Position numbers and translations under genes: made by a program. From the NCBI GenBank assembly GCA_025529335.1, contig JAMYHX010000107.1:1-64000 (forward strand): DNA of 64,000 bases, given 5' to 3'. Origin of the DNA: Rhizopus sp. PT2906 (Eukaryota > Mucoromycota > Mucoromycetes > Mucorales > Rhizopodaceae). Shown here one piece after another: positions 46,167 through 57,275 of this stretch (its first letter is position 1; every line of letters begins with the position of its first letter). A model generated the notes under the pieces. That model was not told the DNA's origin. It was given only the letters and a program-made list of their open reading frames with translations, and did not search any database.

Positions 46167-48059
46167 TTAATAAATCTGCTTTTTCTTTTGCTTTTGAGTC
46201 TTTTTCTTTTTTGATGACTCTGATTTAAGTGTTGTTGGTGGTGGTGATGGAAGGGTTTTGACCACTTGTGCAATATGCTTTTCAATATCTCTCTTCTTCA
46301 TAGTCTTGTTTTTCTTAAAGTATTTCTTTTCTACCTTCTTCTTATATTCTGGACGGTATCTATTATCAAGTAAAGTTAGATATGTATTATGATCGTAGTA
46401 ATTATCACTTACGGAGCCAGTTGTTTGATGCCAACATATTTATTTAGCTCAGCATCATCAGCCAGTAAGATTTCTTCAGGCGTCAATCCATAGTTTTCAG
46501 GTTCAGTCTTTGTATATTTGAATCGAGTATAAACATCACCACCTATCACATCTTCATAATTAAGGGAATAATATTCATCCATGAGCTTTTCAATTTGTTC
46601 TCTTTTAGCCCTCTTTGATTCATTATCTTCGTTATCTTCACTTTCAAGCTTTCTCTTTTTATCATTGCCAGTATACTTTTCACCACCAGGAAGATAGTCT
46701 GCATCCATAATGAAATTATCATTGTCATCATCAGGTAAGCCGGTATCAATATCATCATTCCAAGTTGGTTTTTCGTTCACATTTTCTCCTTCTGCATAAT
46801 AATCCTCATTGAACACGCTATTCATTTGTTCATCAAATTTTTCAGGATCGAAATCTGCGTCCAAGTCTATGTTTTCTAATCCTAATGCCTTTGAACCCGA
46901 GATTTCATAAATTTCCTTTAACTTGTCCTTAATCTCCTTCATCTTTTTATTCTTTTGTTGCTTCAAGTCCTCAATCTTTTGCTGCTTCAATGCTTCCTTC
47001 TTGGCCTTTTCTCTTGCTCTTCTCTTTGCTCTCTTACTTTCCTTTCTACGCACTGTTCCATCAATGTCACGAGCATAGGATTGGATAGTAGATGCACCCT
47101 CTTCTTCAAATCTAAAGTTATATTTACTTTCAAATCGATCAATATCATCCAACTCTGCTTCATCCTTCTCCACTTCCTCTTCATTGATTTCAACATGTGA
47201 ATTTTCTTTTTCAACCCATCCACGATTTAAAACATAGTCCATCAAGAAAGCATCTTCTTCACTTATATTTGGGTTATTCTTATAATTAGTCCATTCTTTA
47301 AATGCTTCCTTGGTTATATCATCATTCTTCATTTGCTCCAACAAGAACTTTTTATATTCAGATTCTTCTTCTTCTTTCTCCTCTTTTGTCTTTTCTTTCT
47401 TGACCAAAAAATCATCATCTTCGTCTTCCTCATTTTCAGCTACACTCTTGAACGCATTACGCAGCATTTCTTGTTCTTGATTGTGTGTGAGATCTTCTTG
47501 GCCATAATTTTCTCTATCTTCGTCCTCAACATGACCACCGTGGCTGAGCAACATTTCACGTTCGTAATCTTTGAGGGTCATTGGTTTCTCTTCTTTTTTG
47601 GTCTCCCTTATCTCTGGCTTGATATCTTTGAAGAAATCCGTCTTGTCGTACACGCGCGGATCTTTGGCACGAATGGCAGCAATAGTTCGAAAGATCTGAG
47701 AGTCAACAGCAGGTGTCAGTTGTTTAGCATCATCGTCTTCTTCTTCGTCTGAATCTGATTCGTATTCACTGCTACTGCTGTCTTCAGCTTGTTCTTTTTC
47801 AGCCTTGGCAGCTACTTCAGCTTCAATTTCTGCAATAGCTTGCTTTACTATTTATAAGATTAGAACAATCGATCAGTTTTGAAGAGAAAGCGTATTTACA
47901 TAATTCAGGTCTTTGATAATCTTGATTAGGATCTTCTCTTTCTCTAATTTGAACTTGGAATTCCTCAGTGTTGTCACTAGAGGAAGCACTACTATCACTG
48001 CTATCGCTGCTATAGCTACTGCTGGTACTTGATACACTATCTCTACGATCTTTCTTCAT
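46167..48059 (-). CDS. KRI1: KRI1-like ribosome biogenesis factor
   Basis: KRI1 is a nucleolar protein that works with KRR1 in 40S subunit assembly. Exons 48059-47900, 47847-46413 and 46359-46167 give 595 residues. The N-terminus is a Ser-rich low-complexity stretch. It continues LTPAVDSQIFRTIAAIRAKD and FKDIKPEIRETKKEEKPMTL, then TLKDYEREMLLSHGG, as in KRI1. Long acidic and lysine-rich regions follow. The conserved C-terminal domain shows EKLMDEYYSLNYEDVIGG, then TRFKYTKTEPENYGLTPEEI and KYVGIKQLAPYRPEYKKK. The end is a basic, nucleolar-localisation type tail (KKKKTQKQKKKQIY). Confidence 0.93.
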
Positions 48060-48076
48060 TATTTTATTTTATAAAG

Positions 48077-48107
<31 letters not shown>

Positions 48108-48242
48108 ATTAAACCTTTCATTTTAAGCCACTCTCAGCAGTTACAAACAAGTAGAAAGCTGACTTCATACACACACCCACACACACAATTGCTGTGTTCT
48201 ATTTTTCATTTTCTTTTTTTTTTTCTTTTTACTGTCTAAATC
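48060..48242. promoter_or_regulatory. Divergent promoter between KRI1 and the LYR-motif gene, with a 29-base A run
   Basis: 183 bases lie between start codons. It contains an A run at 48077-48105, a likely nucleosome-free poly(dA:dT) element, and an ACACACCC-type stretch near 48167-48186. Confidence 0.5.
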
Positions 48243-48603
48243 ATGACGCATTCCCCACTTCGTCCACAAGTCATTTCACTTTACAAGCAAGTAAAAACTT
48301 TCTTATATTAAAAAGAGGGGCAAACAAATTTATAAACAATAGCTTGTTTACTTGGGAAGAGAATATCCAGCTGGGTGGGATTTTTTTCGACCCAAACTAA
48401 AAGCGGCCTTTTTAAAGAATAAAGACTTGACAGATACCCAAGAGATTGAAAAACGAATCAAGCATGGAGAATATATTATCAAAGGTAACCATGACAACCT
48501 TTGACGACGTTAACCCTGACAACATAATATAGAGTTGGAAACAATGTATTATTTAAGAAAATATCGCACCTTAAGAAAAAGGTACAACGAACCATGTGCA
48601 TGA
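48243..48603 (+). CDS. LYR-motif protein, ETFRF1/LYRM5-like
   Basis: Exons 48243-48290, 48343-48484 and 48533-48603 give 86 residues, very close to the 88 of human LYRM5. It starts MTHSPLRPQVISLYKQLVYL, with the LYR-type tripeptide as LYK. It continues GREYPAGWDFFRPKLKAAF, EIEKRIKHGEYIIKELETM and YYLRKYRTLRKRY. LYRM5/ETFRF1 binds the mitochondrial electron-transfer flavoprotein and removes its FAD, as known for the human protein; the fungal role is by family only. The gene ends 95 bases upstream of the Sec7-PH gene on the same strand. It is easily missed because all its exons are short. Confidence 0.88.
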
Positions 48604-48698
48604 AACCCTTTTAGATGCAAGTTATAAAACTTGTAACACAAGAAATAAAATGCCTTTTTCTTCCTTTCTTTTTCTTTTTCTTTCTTTCTACATATAAA

Positions 48699-51600
48699 AT
48701 GATGCCAAATTCTCGCTTAATACCAGCCTTACCTCAACCTCAATCTAATCAACGTAAACGATCTAATTCAGTTGGCATCTATTCAACACATAAAAAGGGG
48801 TTTATATCTCGCCTTTTATCACCGCCTCATAATAATACAATAGAGCTAGATGATAAGGTTTTTTATTACTTGTTTCTATAAATACCATCTACTCATAATA
48901 ATAAAGACAGGCCATCATAAGAAAAGCATTGGAAAGCTATTTAAAAAAATAAGTGGCAATAAGGTGACATTTTAATAAAACTATGAATGTATGACAAATA
49001 TCTCTAATAAAACTAACAGTCAGATCCAGAAGAGCAAGACGACCAAGAGAACTTGCCTCAAGTGAGGCCAATTCGACCCTCGGTTCGGCAGCACTCCAAG
49101 ATACCCTTGGCTCCTCCACCCACCATGCGCCATCGTACTTTATCTCAACCGATCTCACAACAGTTCCTATCTGACCTGCCAGAACAATACATCACTAAAC
49201 GACCATCAATCTCACAAAGCCAGTCTCATGAAGTCATCAGAAAATCATCCGGCTCCTTCTCTATTTATTCTACCTTTGGCCGAGACTCGTTTGATTCGGT
49301 GGATCATGTCAGTTCAGAAAGCCTTGATTCCTACAACACCGTACAGGACCATCAGGAAGATACGGAAGAAGAAGATACATTTGTGGACGCCCATGGGTTC
49401 TCAGAGGAAGATCTGGCCATACTCGAAAAAAAATTACAGGACACACATCTGGCCAAGCGACTGAGTGGTGGCCACTATGGTAGTGCAGGTGGGCTGGTTG
49501 TCAGCATTCAGCCCAAACAGATTGAGAATGACGACGAGTTGGCCAAGAGCATGCTCAACTGGAAACGGCATAGCGACAGCAATAAACGATGGAGCCATAT
49601 TTTACGAGCTCAACATACGGAAGAAGGATTACCTCAGACAGTTAACGACAAACATGCGAGCACAGTAACCATGATTGATCTACGAACGACCTCCGAAAGA
49701 CAAGAAGAGGAGCTGTCGATGCCCGATAAACTCGCCCTGCGCGAGGAAGCCGAAAAGACACTCAACGGTCAACCCAAGCAAGAGACCCTGTTCACAAGCG
49801 ACGTTTGGACAAGTACAAGCAGTATCTCCCTATTGGACGACCCTCGAGAAAAAAACAAAAAAAAAGAAGAGGGCGAGGATGAGGAAAAGGCTAGGGAGAC
49901 GGCACAGATGCTCTGGAATGAAGATGAGTCAGTGGTTACGAAAGAAAAGATGGCAGAATGGCTAGGTCAGAACAAACCATTTCACTCGACCGTTCTTCGG
50001 CATTACATGGATTACTTTAACTTTGCAGACATGAGATTAGATGCTGCATTCAGAAAACTTTGCAGTAAACTTTATTTCAAAGCGGAGGCACAGCAGATTG
50101 ATAGGATTCTAGAAGTATTTGCAAATCGTTATTGGGAATGTAATACAGGATGTTTACTTGGGAGTGCAGGTAAAAGAAACAAAAAAAAGCAAAGGGGGTT
50201 TTGTTCTTATTATCCTTTTATAGACGTTGTTTATGCCGTCGTATATTCTCTATTATTGTTGAATACCGATCTGCATGTGGCTCAGGGGAAACATGTGAGA
50301 ATGACAAGAGCAGAATTTATTCGAAACACAATGTCCACTATTTTGGATCAAAAGGAACATGAAGAGAGTTTGGGCAACAAATGGGCATCAATGGATGGCA
50401 AGACATGGGAAATGGAGATTGAAAACTATTTGAGGGTAAGATTGAACAAATTAAGCTTATCAGAAAAAGGCAAATGTAAACCCCCTTGTGTCCATAACAG
50501 GAAATGTATTCATCTGTCAAGCAATATCAAATACTTCAGCCGTTGACAAGAAAGACAAGTCTAGTGAAACGAGGCAGTATTCTAGGAGGTCGTCGAGTCG
50601 TAGGACTTAAGCGAAGTGTGAACTCGATCATTCGTAAATCGGGTATTACCGATAGTATGATGTTACCAGACGATTTTCAACCAACCTCGCCTGTGGTAAG
50701 ATGCATCGTGATCTTTTTGTGTTCCATACTTACCATCCCTTGATAAAGCAGCAGCAACAACAGCCAAGGACAAGTATGAGCTCGGGTCACGCTCAGTCTT
50801 CTCGTCGAGAATCATTTTCATCCATTAACTCGAGCACCACATCCTTCTCCTCACGATGCGGATCACCCATCAATAACATGAGTTCTAACAGTTATCAGCC
50901 CATGATCCAGTATATGGATACACATGCATCTGCCCTTTTCTCAAGCCGACCTCCTTACTACAAGGAAGGTGTTGTCATGCGGAAGCATTTGCTGGAGAAT
51001 GCGACACAAAAGGCTAAACATAGAGAGTGGAAAGAATGCTATCTGGAAGTAGATAAGCATGGTGAACTGTGCATGTACCAGTTGCAGCAACAACAAACGC
51101 AGGAATCGTTTGATAAGAGTTTCTTTAGACATTCAAGCGCAGCACACTTTAGTTTGTCTGATACCCTGAAGCCTACTGTACCACAAAACCCCGCATCCTT
51201 TTGTGCAGGAGGAAACAATACCAGATGGGCAGTAAGTTATATAATGGAAAAATAGGAAAAGAAAAATTCATATTGAATATATATTTTATTTAGACACATT
51301 CCCAGTTACTTGGTAAAATAAAGCTAAACCACACACTAGCAAACGCACTGCCGCCTCCGGGATACAACCGACAGCGACCCCATGTGTTTGCAATACAACA
51401 GGCCGATGGAGGTGTTTATTTATTTCAAGCGGCCTCGGCTGAACAAACGCAAGAATGGGTGTCAACCTGTAACTATTGGGCAGCAAGGACAAGTAAGGAA
51501 CCATTGCCAGGAGGTATCAGCAACATGGAATACGGATGGGGTCATTGCCTTGATGACGTTGTCATGGATTTGGACGCTTATCACAGCGATAGACAAGCCA

Positions 51601-52045
51601 ATAACTTTTATATCCATGATCCAGACTCGGTTACGATCCATGATTGGATTCCGCCCACGGCAACTATGGTATCAAGTCAGTTAGATGAAAAAGAACAATA
51701 CAAGGTGCTACAAAAACACTTGGCTGAATTGGATAATGAAATAAATGAACACCGAGATAGAAAAGCCAAAATATTGATCAAGGTAAAATGCAACTCAACA
51801 CAATGCATAATGCAGGCTCACATTTTTTCCTCTAGTTTCCTAGCAAATGCAGTAACTACAGTAAAGTGATGTCCAACTGGGAAGCAAGGGCCAAATATCT
51901 ATTACACGAAATTATTAAATATCAAAACTATTGTGATGCGCTAGAGAAAAGCATAGAACAGCTTGGAGAAAATCAACTCATGTATCAAACGCCACAGGTT
52001 GATTTGGTGAAAGAAATCAACCAAGAATTACACTTTAATATATAA
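48699..52045 (+). CDS. Sec7-PH domain Arf guanine-nucleotide exchange factor, EFA6/Syt1-like
   Basis: It should activate an Arf6/Arf3-type GTPase at the plasma membrane. Exons 48699-48857, 48907-48963, 49020-50169, 50224-50435, 50501-50695, 50749-51231, 51294-51782 and 51836-52045 all join in phase to 984 residues. The N-terminal 370 residues are Ser/Gln/Pro-rich. The Sec7 domain shows KAEAQQIDR (glutamic finger) and LLLLNTDLHVAQG. A PH domain follows an inserted Ser/Gln-rich linker: GVVMRKHLLENATQKAKHRE, then RPHVFAIQQADGGVYLFQAA and WVSTCNYWAARTSKEPLPGG. The last 130 residues form a coiled coil. The order Sec7-PH-coiled coil and the RPHVF...YLFQ pattern are EFA6-like. Exon 1 uses a weak GTTTTT donor. 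It is a paralogue of the gene at the left edge. Confidence 0.9.
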
Positions 52046-54085
52046 TAAAGCTTTTTTTTATTGAACAAAAAGCCTGGTATTGTTTAGAGACGTCGTGTAA
52101 CTATGGTTACTTGTTTGATGGCCCCAATCTATCTGGAAGAATCTTTAATAACCCCAGGTGACACGCAACAATAGAGAAGCACAATTCATTCTCCGTTTTC
52201 CGAGCCACTTCCTGTGATACTTTGAATCGAATGATAATCAGTTCAACGAAACAAAATCATTTTTTTTTTACATGGAGCTTTGATCAAATCGAGTCATGGA
52301 TCTAGCTTTTGTACTGTATTTTTATTAATTAGTGACATTAATTTTATAAAATGTTGTCATAAAATAAAAAAATTATTTGCGTAAAAAGACGACAAAGAAA
52401 AATATGTTTGAATAAAACGACATCATGTCAAAAGAGTTAATTTCGACTCCAACACAGCCTACCTGTTAATATTCTTGACGACGACGAATTTACATTTCAT
52501 ACAACATGAATTTTGTTCTCATCATGGGCGTATTTATTTTCGATCACAGGCGAATTTACTTTCCGGAAAGAGTGTATAACAAAGCGAAAACGCGGAAATA
52601 TGAACTTTTCGCAGTTTTAAAACAGATGTCGTTCAAAAACCTTTCTCTGTTTCATTTTTATAGTTATGAACAAAAAAGCAGACAATATGCGTTGTTTTGT
52701 GCAATTGAAGTCATTCAACGCCATCGGGCTGTTAAATATTTATCACAATGGACTAATGCATTAACTAAATGATAAACAACCAACCATAACTTTCTTTAAG
52801 CTCTCATATCTTATATTCACTTGTTGTATTTATTCGCATGAAAGGCTTACCTAATGAAAGCGCTGATGTTTTCGATATTTGCATGTTAGGATAAACAAAT
52901 TGAATTGGCAAGTGCACAAGCATGCATCCATGGGCGCTGGTTACCTCGTGGTATCCCTTTTATTCAATCCTTTAAATCCCTTCATTAAATGCTTCAGTAT
53001 ATCACCATATACATGATATAGTATCCTTTGTTTCGATCCTTTTGTATGCAAAAGTAGGATCACTGGATGGTTCAAAAGGAACAAATACTCTGTTCAAAAA
53101 CTTTTGTCTTTACTATTGGCTGCAGCATACATTAAAGAGAACCCTTTTCAAAATGTTGCACATTATTAGATTGTAAATGGAGTGGACAGAATACAATGAA
53201 ACTGTGTGTATGATTTTTATTCAGAATAAAATGAAACAATTCTACACATGATCTATATTTAGATGTTCAGAAGCATTTTAAAATTGATAACATTTGATTG
53301 TCGTATAGCAGACTAACATTCAACTATCAAAGAACAATGATTTCGATCCTAAACACACAATATAACTCGGATGCTTCGCAGTAACAGATTCATTCAAAGG
53401 AAAAGTGACACGGCTTCCTTTTAGGATCAAGTGACATTATCTTTGAACAACTTAAAACTACGACTTTGCTTTTTGGAATATCCTTAAAGTAAATTTATTT
53501 TTATTGCGAGCGGGCAAAATAATTATGATCTAATATCCATGGTTACTCAAAGTTTTTTTTTTTGCTTCTCTCTCCTTTTTTTTTGAAACAGTGAAGCATC
53601 AAGTGCTTCAATAAAAGTTAAAAGCTAAAAAATAAAAAGAGAAGCATTTCTGTCAATGGCCGTGCATCCAGAAAGGATGAAAGAGAGGAAATAGACATGA
53701 ATTGTAACACCTGTCATTGTTTTAAGCCTAGACACATTTTATGTAGTGTGACATTATGCAAAGGGAAAAAAGAATAACAATAATAAAATGTTGAGTTACC
53801 CTGTCCTTAGTCAAGCCCCCCTGTATTCAAAATAGTAAATATAAATAAATAAACTCTTTTTTTATTAGGTGTGTGTGGTATAGTCAAACATGTTCAGAAG
53901 GGAAGATAAAAACAAAACAAATCCCTTTCCTTCCCCTTTGACAAAAAAAAAGGAAAATTTTTTCCTTTGATTGAAATGATAACAAAAAAAAAACGAAAAA
54001 AGGGTATTGAAAAATAAAAGAAAAACAAAAGATGCTGTTGTTGTTGTTATATATATATGTTGCTATGTACTACTTCTTGGTTCAA
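52046..54085. other. 2 kb intergenic region
   Basis: Between the 3' ends of two convergent genes. It holds one doubtful frame (52506-52772) and many short A/T runs. Nothing else was recognised. Confidence 0.5.
52506..52772 (+). other. Unrecognised 88-codon open frame
   Basis: An ATG-started basic peptide (RIYFPERVYNKAKTRKYELF, YSYEQKSRQYALFCAIEVIQ). Composition is protein-like, but no family, partner exon or terminator is visible. It may be a fragment of a mobile-element protein or chance. Confidence 0.25.
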
Positions 54086-55246
54086 TTATTTAGATTTACG
54101 CTTCACTTTTCTTTGCTCGTCATGCATGTTAAGTGGCGTATCTTTTATGGGTCTTTTTGTAGGAGAAGAAGGAGCGGTTGCACGACGAGGACAATAGCGG
54201 TACTCTGGAAATGCTTCACGATGAGCTAATTTTTCCTGTTCTGCGAGCCCATGCCACGGCTTTTTTTCATTCTCGGATAACTTGCTCCATCGACGTGACG
54301 CACGTCTATTTTAGTTAAGGTTAGAAAAAAAAAATGCGAATCTTTTTAAATATTTACTTGGATATTTCCTCAGCACGTAAAGTAGGGTCCTGAATCTTGA
54401 GTGCTTGTCCATAATGACATCGAAACTACACAAACAGATGAATAAATAAATTTTAATAACTTTAAAGTTCTTACATGAATCCAAGCGTTACGCGGTCTTT
54501 TGATATGGGCATTTTTTGTTAGAAACATGCTTTGATCGACATTGTTCCGAGCAGATTTATACATGACATGATCACCATTTGAATAGCAATCTGTGAAGGC
54601 TAAGGCAATATCTGTTTCTAGTTCTTCTATATGTTTCGTATCTTGCTTTGAATCAGGCTGAATGGCTTTTAATAGACTAGCAGCCACTTGAGACCCAGGG
54701 TGTCGTTGGGCTGCTGCTGCTGCCGCTGAAGCAGAGGCGGCAGCCATCGTAGGTGACATAGGTGAGGACTGGATAGCTTTGAAGAAGGGATCATAGCGTG
54801 GAGGAGAAGATCGTCGTTGTGGAATGGGTATCTGGATGTTACTGGGTATAAGAAATGAGTATGGACGTTGCAAAGGTTCAAAAAGACGAACAGGAAATAT
54901 TTGGGTATTATGCTGGACAGAAGGAACAGCAGGCTCAAGAGGCACAGGTCGTTCTTGTTCTTCCACAATGAATCTCTTTATCTTTGGCGACTCGGGAGAT
55001 GGTGGTCTGTTGTCTAGAAGAAGTTTAATATTTTTATTTTAGGTAATTTTAGCTGTCCTTACCACACAAATCTATAATTGGAGCTAATTCAACCATGGGG
55101 GAAGTTGAAGAAAGTGGAGGAGTAGGCACAGGAAACCTTGTAAGATTTTCATTTTTTGATGTTTCCAAATCACACATCATTGGCGGAGGTTTAATGGATA
55201 ATTTGGTTGGATTGGCAACAACAGTAATAGGAAATGAATGTGGCAT
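54086..55246 (-). CDS. HMG-box DNA-binding protein
   Basis: Exons 55246-55063, 55013-54475, 54425-54358 and 54305-54086 give 336 residues. The N-terminal 200 residues are Pro/Ser-rich with an Ala run (AAASASAAAAAAQ) and look like a regulatory or activation region. The HMG box is assembled across two introns: HIKRPRNAWIHFRCHYGQAL, EEISKRASRRWSKLSENEKK and WHGLAEQEKLAHREAFPEYR, followed by the basic CPRR tail. RPRNAWIHF and the PEYRYCPRR ending are of the sequence-specific (MATA/SOX-like) HMG class, so it should bend and bind specific DNA. Possible roles include mating, stress or development, but none is shown. The Mucorales sex-locus neighbours (triose-phosphate transporter and RNA helicase genes) are absent. 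Confidence 0.88.
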
Positions 55247-56115
55247 GAGGAAGGGGATATCTAAATAAAAAAATTGGTGGTCGTAAAAAAAGGGGAATAT
55301 GGTATAAATATATATATATGAAGATATATATTATAATGCAAATATATATTTATATGGGAGTTTTTTGTTGTTGAAATGGGGTATGGATAGAATATATATA
55401 TAGAATATATATATAAAGAGTATGTATAAAGAAGAAAATAAAAAGAGAATAAAGAAAAAGAAATAAAAGGGGGAAAAGAAAGAGAACAAACAGAGTTTAT
55501 ATACTTTATTCATAAAGGCTCATCAATCATTTTTTTGGACTGGGCTCAACTGACTTTTAAAAAAATAGAACACTTTTTTTCTTGTACAATGAACAAACTG
55601 TGTCAACACAAAAGTAAAACATGAGTTGCCATAGTAATACGTTACTATGGTAAAAAAACGATTTGAACAAAGAAAACAACATTACGTAATAATGAAATTT
55701 CAATTCATTAGTCACCTTTTGCTTCACTCTTTCCTTCTTTCTTATTGTTTCAGGATGTCAATCATTTTAATATAAAAAAGGATCAAAAAAATCTCTATTC
55801 TTTTTTACTCGTGCTACCATTTATGATTGTGTGTGTGTATTCAAAACATGGTTTAAAATTAGATTTCCGAACCCTTACAAAAAAAAGAAAAGAACAAAGG
55901 TAGTTTTTGCTTTCCCCTCTTCCCCTTGATACGATCTCCTTGACTTATAAAAACAAAAAGCTTATTCTTTTCATTTCCGAGGGTAAAAGCAAAAAGAAGA
56001 GTAACGACCATTAAAAGACGTCATTTTTCGGGGCCAATAAAATTGCTATTTTTACATAATTATTATTATCACTTCGGCATCTCTCCGACTGGTCTCCCTT
56101 TTTTTTGTTAAACTT
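55247..56115. other. Intergenic between divergent HMG-box and uroporphyrinogen-III synthase genes
   Basis: Very AT-rich, with several TATATATA stretches at about 55307-55420 just upstream of the HMG-box gene. No gene was seen. It holds both promoters. Confidence 0.55.
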
Positions 56116-56916
56116 ATGCTAGAAAAACGTGTTTGGATATTCAAAGACAAAAAAGACAACAATGATGAATATGACTCGCTGTTGATTAAAAATAATTATT
56201 CACCTGAGTTTATACCCCTACTTGATTACACATGCCAAAATGTCGACATGCTCAAGTCCATCTTAATCACTGGTCCACATGCTCTCAACCTTTCTGGCCT
56301 CATCTTGACTTCACAAAAGTCAGTTCATACTCTTACAAAAGCCTATACACCTCTAAAAGATGAAATACGTCAGCAGTGGCATGAATTACCTGTGTTTGTC
56401 GTAGGACCACAAACAGAACAATTATTGGCCCAATCTCCTTTATACAGCCACTGTCACACGAATCATTGGATAGAAGCACCCCGAGCTCTTGAACTAATCA
56501 AGCCAATCATAGATCATTATAATAAAAAGGGCCAACTACTGTTCTTAGCGGGTGACAAACGACGTGATGTGATACCCCAAGCGTTGACAGAAGCCAAGAT
56601 ACCCTTTCTTGAAGTACAGACCTATGCAACCTGCCCTCACCCTGATCTACCTGCCAGACTACAGCAATTGGAGCAAGCTGAAGCCGAATGGGCGGTGTTC
56701 TTTAGTCCCTCGGGGTTAAAGTTTATTCAATCCGCTTTACCTACCTCCAAACTTCTCCAATCAGGTCAAATCAAGATTGCTGCCATAGGCCCCACCACAG
56801 CGGACTACATCCATGCCCTTGGCCTGACTGTTCATGCCGTGGCCGAAAAGCCCGACGCAAAACACCTGGTCGATGCCGTGGTTAAATTTGACATGACGGG
56901 AAAATACCAAAAATAG
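56116..56916 (+). CDS. HEM4: Uroporphyrinogen-III synthase
   Basis: It cyclises hydroxymethylbilane to uroporphyrinogen III in haem synthesis. A single exon of 266 residues, normal length. Two alpha/beta lobes are visible. Conserved-looking blocks include LSGLILTSQKSVHTL, LPVFVVGPQTEQLL, LLFLAGDKRRDVIPQAL, FLEVQTYATCPHPDL, WAVFFSPSGLKFI, IKIAAIGPTTADYI and a C-terminal AEKPDAKHLVDAV. The family is poorly conserved, but FFSPSG and AIGPTTA near the end are characteristic. The start is the first ATG after a T-rich leader. Confidence 0.92.
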   Translation: MLEKRVWIFKDKKDNNDEYDSLLIKNNYSPEFIPLLDYTCQNVDMLKSILITGPHALNLSGLILTSQKSVHTLTKAYTPLKDEIRQQWHELPVFVVGPQTEQLLAQSPLYSHCHTNHWIEAPRALELIKPIIDHYNKKGQLLFLAGDKRRDVIPQALTEAKIPFLEVQTYATCPHPDLPARLQQLEQAEAEWAVFFSPSGLKFIQSALPTSKLLQSGQIKIAAIGPTTADYIHALGLTVHAVAEKPDAKHLVDAVVKFDMTGKYQK

Positions 56917-57275
56917 ATAATTTATCCTCTTACGAGATAGAATAAGAATAATAAAAAAGCTTGGCATACAGAATATAGAAATACTGTGTTATCCATTCTA
57001 CTTGCAATTGTCCATTGAGTCTCTTATTTTAGGGTAAACAAATATCTTTGAATAAAGTACTGTATCTGATGATGCTTTTGTTGTATGGGCGTGTCATTAT
57101 AAGCATCTGAAATGCGTGAATAGAATGTGAAATGATCATGAATGTATAGAAGGTACACTAAATCCTTTACTCAGATAAGTGTATTTATAGAAACATGGAA
57201 AAAAGATATCCATTGTATTTACACTATATAAACACCCTCCCTTTTCTTAACTCCTTTTTTCTTTTCATTCAAAAC
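56917..57275. promoter_or_regulatory. Chitin deacetylase promoter with TATA box
   Basis: A good TATA box (TATATAAA) lies at 57225-57232, about 44 bases before the ATG, with a pyrimidine-rich leader between. An upstream in-frame ATG at 57195 exists but would put 27 residues in front of the signal peptide, so it was not used. Confidence 0.6.

Noticed and set aside
54086..55246. HMG-box gene as the Mucorales sex locus (sexM/sexP)
   Set aside because: The usual neighbours (triose-phosphate transporter and RNA helicase genes) are absent; the flanks are an Arf-GEF and uroporphyrinogen-III synthase.
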